Part shown: piece by piece, positions 61,184 to 64,000 of the stretch
Position numbering within the stretch: the first letter of the stretch is position 1
Layout of the letters: every line of letters starts with the position of its first letter
From: Micromonosporaceae bacterium
GTDB taxonomy: Bacteria > Actinomycetota > Actinomycetes > Mycobacteriales > Micromonosporaceae
Direction of reading: 5' to 3'
Length of the DNA stretch: 64,000 nucleotides
NCBI GenBank assembly: GCA_020027875.1
Contig: JAHRHA010000037.1
Span: forward strand, 23,626 to 87,625
Program-made: the position numbers and the translations under genes
Notes under the pieces: generated by a model
What the model saw: the letters and a program-made list of their open reading frames with translations, nothing else
The model's database searches: none
Told to the model about the DNA's origin: nothing

Positions 61184-61999
61184 TCAGGCGCCGATGCGCG
61201 CCAGTACCTCCGCCGCCACCATGTCGGGTGCCTCGTCCGCAACCCAGTGGCTCACGCCCACCAACTCGACGAATCGGTAGTCGAGTCCCTCCGCCACAAA
61301 GTCGGCACAGCCCTCGGCGGCAGCGCGCCCGACGGCGGCGTCAGCGTTGCCCCATACATATGTCACCGGCACCAGCGCTGGCCCCAGGTTGGGCCGCTCG
61401 AGCCGGCGGTACCAGTTCAGTGCCCCGGTCAACGCGCCCGGCTCCAGCAACGGCCGCACGTACCGCTCGGCCTGCGCTCGCGTCAAGGGAGCGAACAGCG
61501 CCCATAGCCGGCGCGCGTCGTCGGCGAGCAGCACCTCCTCGGCCTTGCCCTCGATCGCGAATAGCTGCATGTACGCCGAGCGCTCCTTCTGATCTCCGAT
61601 GTGGCGCGCGTGGCTCACCGCCGCCGGATGCGGCACCGAGACGGCCGTGAGCGTGCGTACGCGGTCGGCGTGGTCGCCGGCGAGATGCCAGCCCACGACC
61701 GAACCCCAGTCGTGGCCCACCACGTCGACCCGCTCGATCCCCAGCGCATCAAGCATCGCGACCGCATCGGCGACGAACTCGACCATGCGGTAGGTGTCCA
61801 CATCGGATGGACGCGCACCGGGCGAGTACCCACGCTGATCTGGCGCATAGGTGCGCAGGCCAACCCGATGCAACGCCGGTACGACGCCGTCCCACTCTCC
61901 GCCGTGCTGAGGGAACCCGTGCAGCAACAGGACCGGCGGGCCGCCCTCGGGCCCGCCGACCCGCACCTCGAACTCCAGACCTCGAGCGCCCACCATCAT
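61184..61999 (-). CDS. Alpha/beta-hydrolase, epoxide-hydrolase-like
   Basis: 271-residue alpha/beta hydrolase. The oxyanion-hole motif is LLLHGFPQHGGEW. The nucleophile elbow is VGHDWGSVVG, with Asp as nucleophile, pointing to epoxide hydrolases or haloalkane dehalogenases rather than esterases. A cap domain lies at about 130-200 and the catalytic His is in VELVGVSHWVADE. An active-site Tyr of the cap (LNWYRRLERP) favours epoxide hydrolase. ATG 61999 or 61996. It is 38 nt from the AAC(3)-like gene and co-directional. Confidence 0.83.
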   Translation of the reverse strand: MMVGARGLEFEVRVGGPEGGPPVLLLHGFPQHGGEWDGVVPALHRVGLRTYAPDQRGYSPGARPSDVDTYRMVEFVADAVAMLDALGIERVDVVGHDWGSVVGWHLAGDHADRVRTLTAVSVPHPAAVSHARHIGDQKERSAYMQLFAIEGKAEEVLLADDARRLWALFAPLTRAQAERYVRPLLEPGALTGALNWYRRLERPNLGPALVPVTYVWGNADAAVGRAAAEGCADFVAEGLDYRFVELVGVSHWVADEAPDMVAAEVLARIGA

Positions 62000-62147
62000 T
62001 CGGCGAGCTTAAGCCGCCGACCTGACGGGTGCCGGTCGTCACAGCAGCATCACCGGCCACTGCCTGATCGGGTGTGGGACTGATAGCGTTTGCAGTGCGC
62101 GGTCCGTTCGGGCGACTCGTTCGCGGCACGGCGCAACAACTGAATAT

Positions 62148-62243
<96 letters not shown>

Positions 62244-62260
62244 TCTTTCTCCAGCCGTAG

Positions 62261-62291
62261 CGCCATGTCTCGGGACAATCCGGGCATGGCG
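62261..62291 (+). promoter_or_regulatory. Hairpin in the riboswitch expression platform
   Basis: CGCCATG at 62261-62267 pairs with CATGGCG at 62285-62291, extended by an inner CGG/CCG pairing. It sits between the TPP aptamer and the ykoE ribosome binding site. There is no T-run after it, so it may be a Rho-type or structural attenuator rather than a classic intrinsic terminator. Confidence 0.55.
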
Positions 62292-62330
62292 TGCGTCTTC
62301 TCCTGGTTCATCGAGAACTGGGAGGTAGCA

Positions 62331-62963
62331 ATGGCACAACCAGCGAAACCACAGCCAACGAAACCACAGCCAACGACAGCGCAGCCAGCCAACCGGTGGC
62401 GCACCGTCGACATCGTCGTGGCCGCCGTCATCGCCGTAGCGTTCGGCGTCGTGTTCTGGGCCTGGGGCCTGCTGTGGTACGGACCGGCGGAGGCGATCCC
62501 GCTGCCCGGCCGGGCATTCATGTACGGGGTCTGGCTCATCCCGGCAGTGCTAGGCGGACTGGTCATCCGGAAGCCGGGCGCGGCGTTCTTCACCGAAACC
62601 GTCGCGGCGCTCGTCTCGATCGCACTAGGCAGCGCCTGGGGGTGGACGCTCGCGATCCAGGGCCCGGTTGAGGCGCTCGCGGCCGAACTCGCGTTTGCGA
62701 TCTTCGCGTACCGGGCGTTCGGGCTCGCCGTCGCCGCGCTTGCCGGGGCGCTGTCCGGGCTCGCCGCCGCCATCTACGACATCGTCTTCTGGTACCCAGC
62801 GTCCGACTTCGACACGGCATCGATGCGGATCCCGTACGTGCTCATCACCGTGGCGAGTTCCGTTGTCATCGCCGGACTCGGCAGCTTTGTGCTGACCAAG
62901 GCTCTGGCCCAGACGGGTGCCCTGGATCGGTTCCCGTCCGGTCGGGAACGGGTCGCCGTCTGA
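62331..62963 (+). CDS. ykoE: YkoE-type substrate-binding membrane component of thiamine/HMP ABC transporter
   Basis: 210-residue membrane protein. A short Pro/Gln/Thr-rich cytosolic start is followed by five or six spans (IVVAAVIAVAFGVVFWAWGLLW, FMYGVWLIPAVLGGLVIRKPGAAFFTETVAALVSIALGSAWG and others). It matches the YkoE family, the ECF-like S component for hydroxymethylpyrimidine or thiamine. GGGAGG lies 5 nt before ATG 62331. Preceded by a TPP riboswitch, which strongly supports the substrate assignment. Confidence 0.9.
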   Translation: MAQPAKPQPTKPQPTTAQPANRWRTVDIVVAAVIAVAFGVVFWAWGLLWYGPAEAIPLPGRAFMYGVWLIPAVLGGLVIRKPGAAFFTETVAALVSIALGSAWGWTLAIQGPVEALAAELAFAIFAYRAFGLAVAALAGALSGLAAAIYDIVFWYPASDFDTASMRIPYVLITVASSVVIAGLGSFVLTKALAQTGALDRFPSGRERVAV

Positions 62964-62968
62964 CACCT

Positions 62969-64000
62969 GTGCACACGCATGTCGAGTTGCGCGGCTTCGG
63001 CTGGCGCCATGCCGGGCGCAAGGCCTGGGCCGTGCGCGGCGTCGACCTGCATATCGCGCGCGGCGAGCGTGTGCTCCTGCTCGGTCCCTCGGGGGCGGGC
63101 AAGAGCACGCTGCTCGCCGCGCTCGCGGGTCTGCTCGCCGCCGACTCGGGTGAGCAGGAGGGCACCGTCACGATCGATGGCGTGGACGCGCGGTCGGCTC
63201 GCGATCGGGTCGGCGTGGTCTTCCAGGATCCCGAGACCCAACTGGTGATGTCGCGCGCCGGCGACGATGTCGCTTTCGGGCTGGAGAACCGCGGCGTGCC
63301 GATCGCGCAGATCTGGCCCCGAGTGGACGCCGCCTTGGCGGAGGTTGGGTTTCCCTATCCGCGTGACCGGTCGACGTCCGCGCTCTCCGGCGGAGAGCAG
63401 CAGCGCCTGGCACTGGCCGGGGCACTGATCCTGCGCCCGTCCTTGCTGCTGCTCGATGAGCCGACCGCGAATCTCGACCCGGCAGGTGCGGCCCTGGTCC
63501 GCGAGGCCCTCGGGCGGGTACTGGCGACCAGGGACACGACGCTGGTGCTCGTGGAGCACCGAGTCGCCGAGGCACTGCCGCTGGTCGATCGGGTCGTGGT
63601 GCTCGACCCCGCCGGCGGTTTCATCGCCGACGGCGCGCCCGACGAGGTCTTCGGCGCGCACGGCGATTCCCTGGCCGAGCAGGGGGTGTGGGTGCCGGGT
63701 CACCCGATCGACCCACGCCGTGCGAACGTCCGGCCGGGCGAACCGCTGCTCCGCGGTGAGAGCGTCACGTTCCGCCACCCGGGTGCCTCCACACCGGTAC
63801 TGGCCGGCCTGGACTGCGAGGTCCGCGCGGCGGAGGCGCTGGCCGTGCTAGGCCCTAACGGCGCCGGCAAGTCGACGCTCGCCCTGCTGCTCGGTGGCCT
63901 GATCGCACCGACGGACGGGCGGATCCTGGCCACGGCGGCGTTGACCGCGAGGGCGCCGGCCACGGGTGCCGCGAGGGCCGCGGCGGCCACGGCGGCCGCG
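62969..64000 (+). CDS. ykoD: YkoD-type duplicated ECF ATPase, 3' end outside window
   Basis: Open frame of 344 codons to the window end. The first ATPase domain is complete: Walker A LLGPSGAGKSTLLAALAG, Q-loop VVFQDPETQLVMSRAGDDVAFGL, signature [16 protein letters not shown], Walker B LLLLDEPTANLDP and His switch VLVEHR. A second domain begins with Walker A VLGPNGAGKSTLALLLGGL at about residue 300 and is cut off. Two fused ATPase domains fit YkoD of the ykoEDC thiamine/HMP transporter. The start is GTG 62969, 5 nt after the ykoE stop; the ATG at 62979 is out of frame. Confidence 0.92.
   Translation, partial: MHTHVELRGFGWRHAGRKAWAVRGVDLHIARGERVLLLGPSGAGKSTLLAALAGLLAADSGEQEGTVTIDGVDARSARDRVGVVFQDPETQLVMSRAGDDVAFGLENRGVPIAQIWPRVDAALAEVGFPYPRDRSTSALSGGEQQRLALAGALILRPSLLLLDEPTANLDPAGAALVREALGRVLATRDTTLVLVEHRVAEALPLVDRVVVLDPAGGFIADGAPDEVFGAHGDSLAEQGVWVPGHPIDPRRANVRPGEPLLRGESVTFRHPGASTPVLAGLDCEVRAAEALAVLGPNGAGKSTLALLLGGLIAPTDGRILATAALTARAPATGAARAAAATAAA

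Overview
The window is a high-GC actinobacterial chromosome segment. GTG starts are frequent, operons are packed with ATGA or GTGA overlaps, and the gene families are typical of sporulating or mycelial actinomycetes: a BldN-type sigma factor with an RsbN-type partner, rex-hemACDB, HadAB, SenX3/RegX3/PhoU and a BldC-like regulator. Gene order resembles Streptomyces and, around secE/nusG, Mycobacterium. A Micromonosporales-like host is plausible, but that is inference. No phage, insertion sequence or CRISPR array is visible.

Layout. 1-3.3 kb: ribosome and transcription block on the minus strand (rplK, nusG, secE, tRNA-Trp, hadB, hadA, rpmG, tRNA-Met, tRNA-Thr). 3.3-8.7 kb: a membrane GGDEF-EAL protein, tRNA-Tyr, a YajQ-family protein, a histidine phosphatase and HtpX. 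8.9-20 kb: a partial complex I cluster (nuoA, B, C, H, I, J, K, L, M, N) with no nuoD, E, F or G, interrupted by two opposite-strand genes (a Uma2-family protein and a GtrB-like glycosyltransferase). 20-24.8 kb: a SigE-family sigma factor and its membrane-protein partner, each broken by a frameshift, then korA/korB (2-oxoacid:ferredoxin oxidoreductase). 24.9-30 kb: a cyclase-ATPase regulator, a lytic transglycosylase and a double GNAT protein. 30-35.8 kb: rex-hemA-hemC-hemD-hemB with a recognisable Rex operator. 36-41.6 kb: a NarL-type two-component pair, an M23 peptidase, a HAD phosphatase, a glutaredoxin-like protein and an acyl-CoA ligase. 41.8-47.8 kb: bldN-rsbN, a HAD-IB phosphatase, an acyltransferase, an epimerase, a 33-residue ribosomal-type protein and a BldC-like regulator. 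48-54 kb: a MacAB-like ABC exporter, a gluzincin-like membrane protein and proline dehydrogenase. 54-62 kb: a CGNR protein, a sugar isomerase, a Ppx/GppA phosphatase, a Cys-rich unknown, regX3/senX3/phoU, an AAC(3)-like acetyltransferase and an epoxide-hydrolase-like protein. 62.1-64 kb: a TPP riboswitch ahead of ykoE-ykoD, the latter running off the window.

How it fits together. KorAB would reduce ferredoxin, and a complex I lacking its NADH-input module is a plausible acceptor. Rex would sense NADH/NAD+ and control haem synthesis. SenX3/RegX3/PhoU is the phosphate circuit, with PHO-box-like repeats before phoU.

The least explained material is intergenic. One family of about 72-bp palindromic elements has four copies. 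A second family of about 50-75-bp inverted repeats has four copies. A 22-bp tandem array copies the 3' end of an ABC permease gene past its stop codon. Three consecutive 15-nt hairpins lie inside the 5' coding region of korB.
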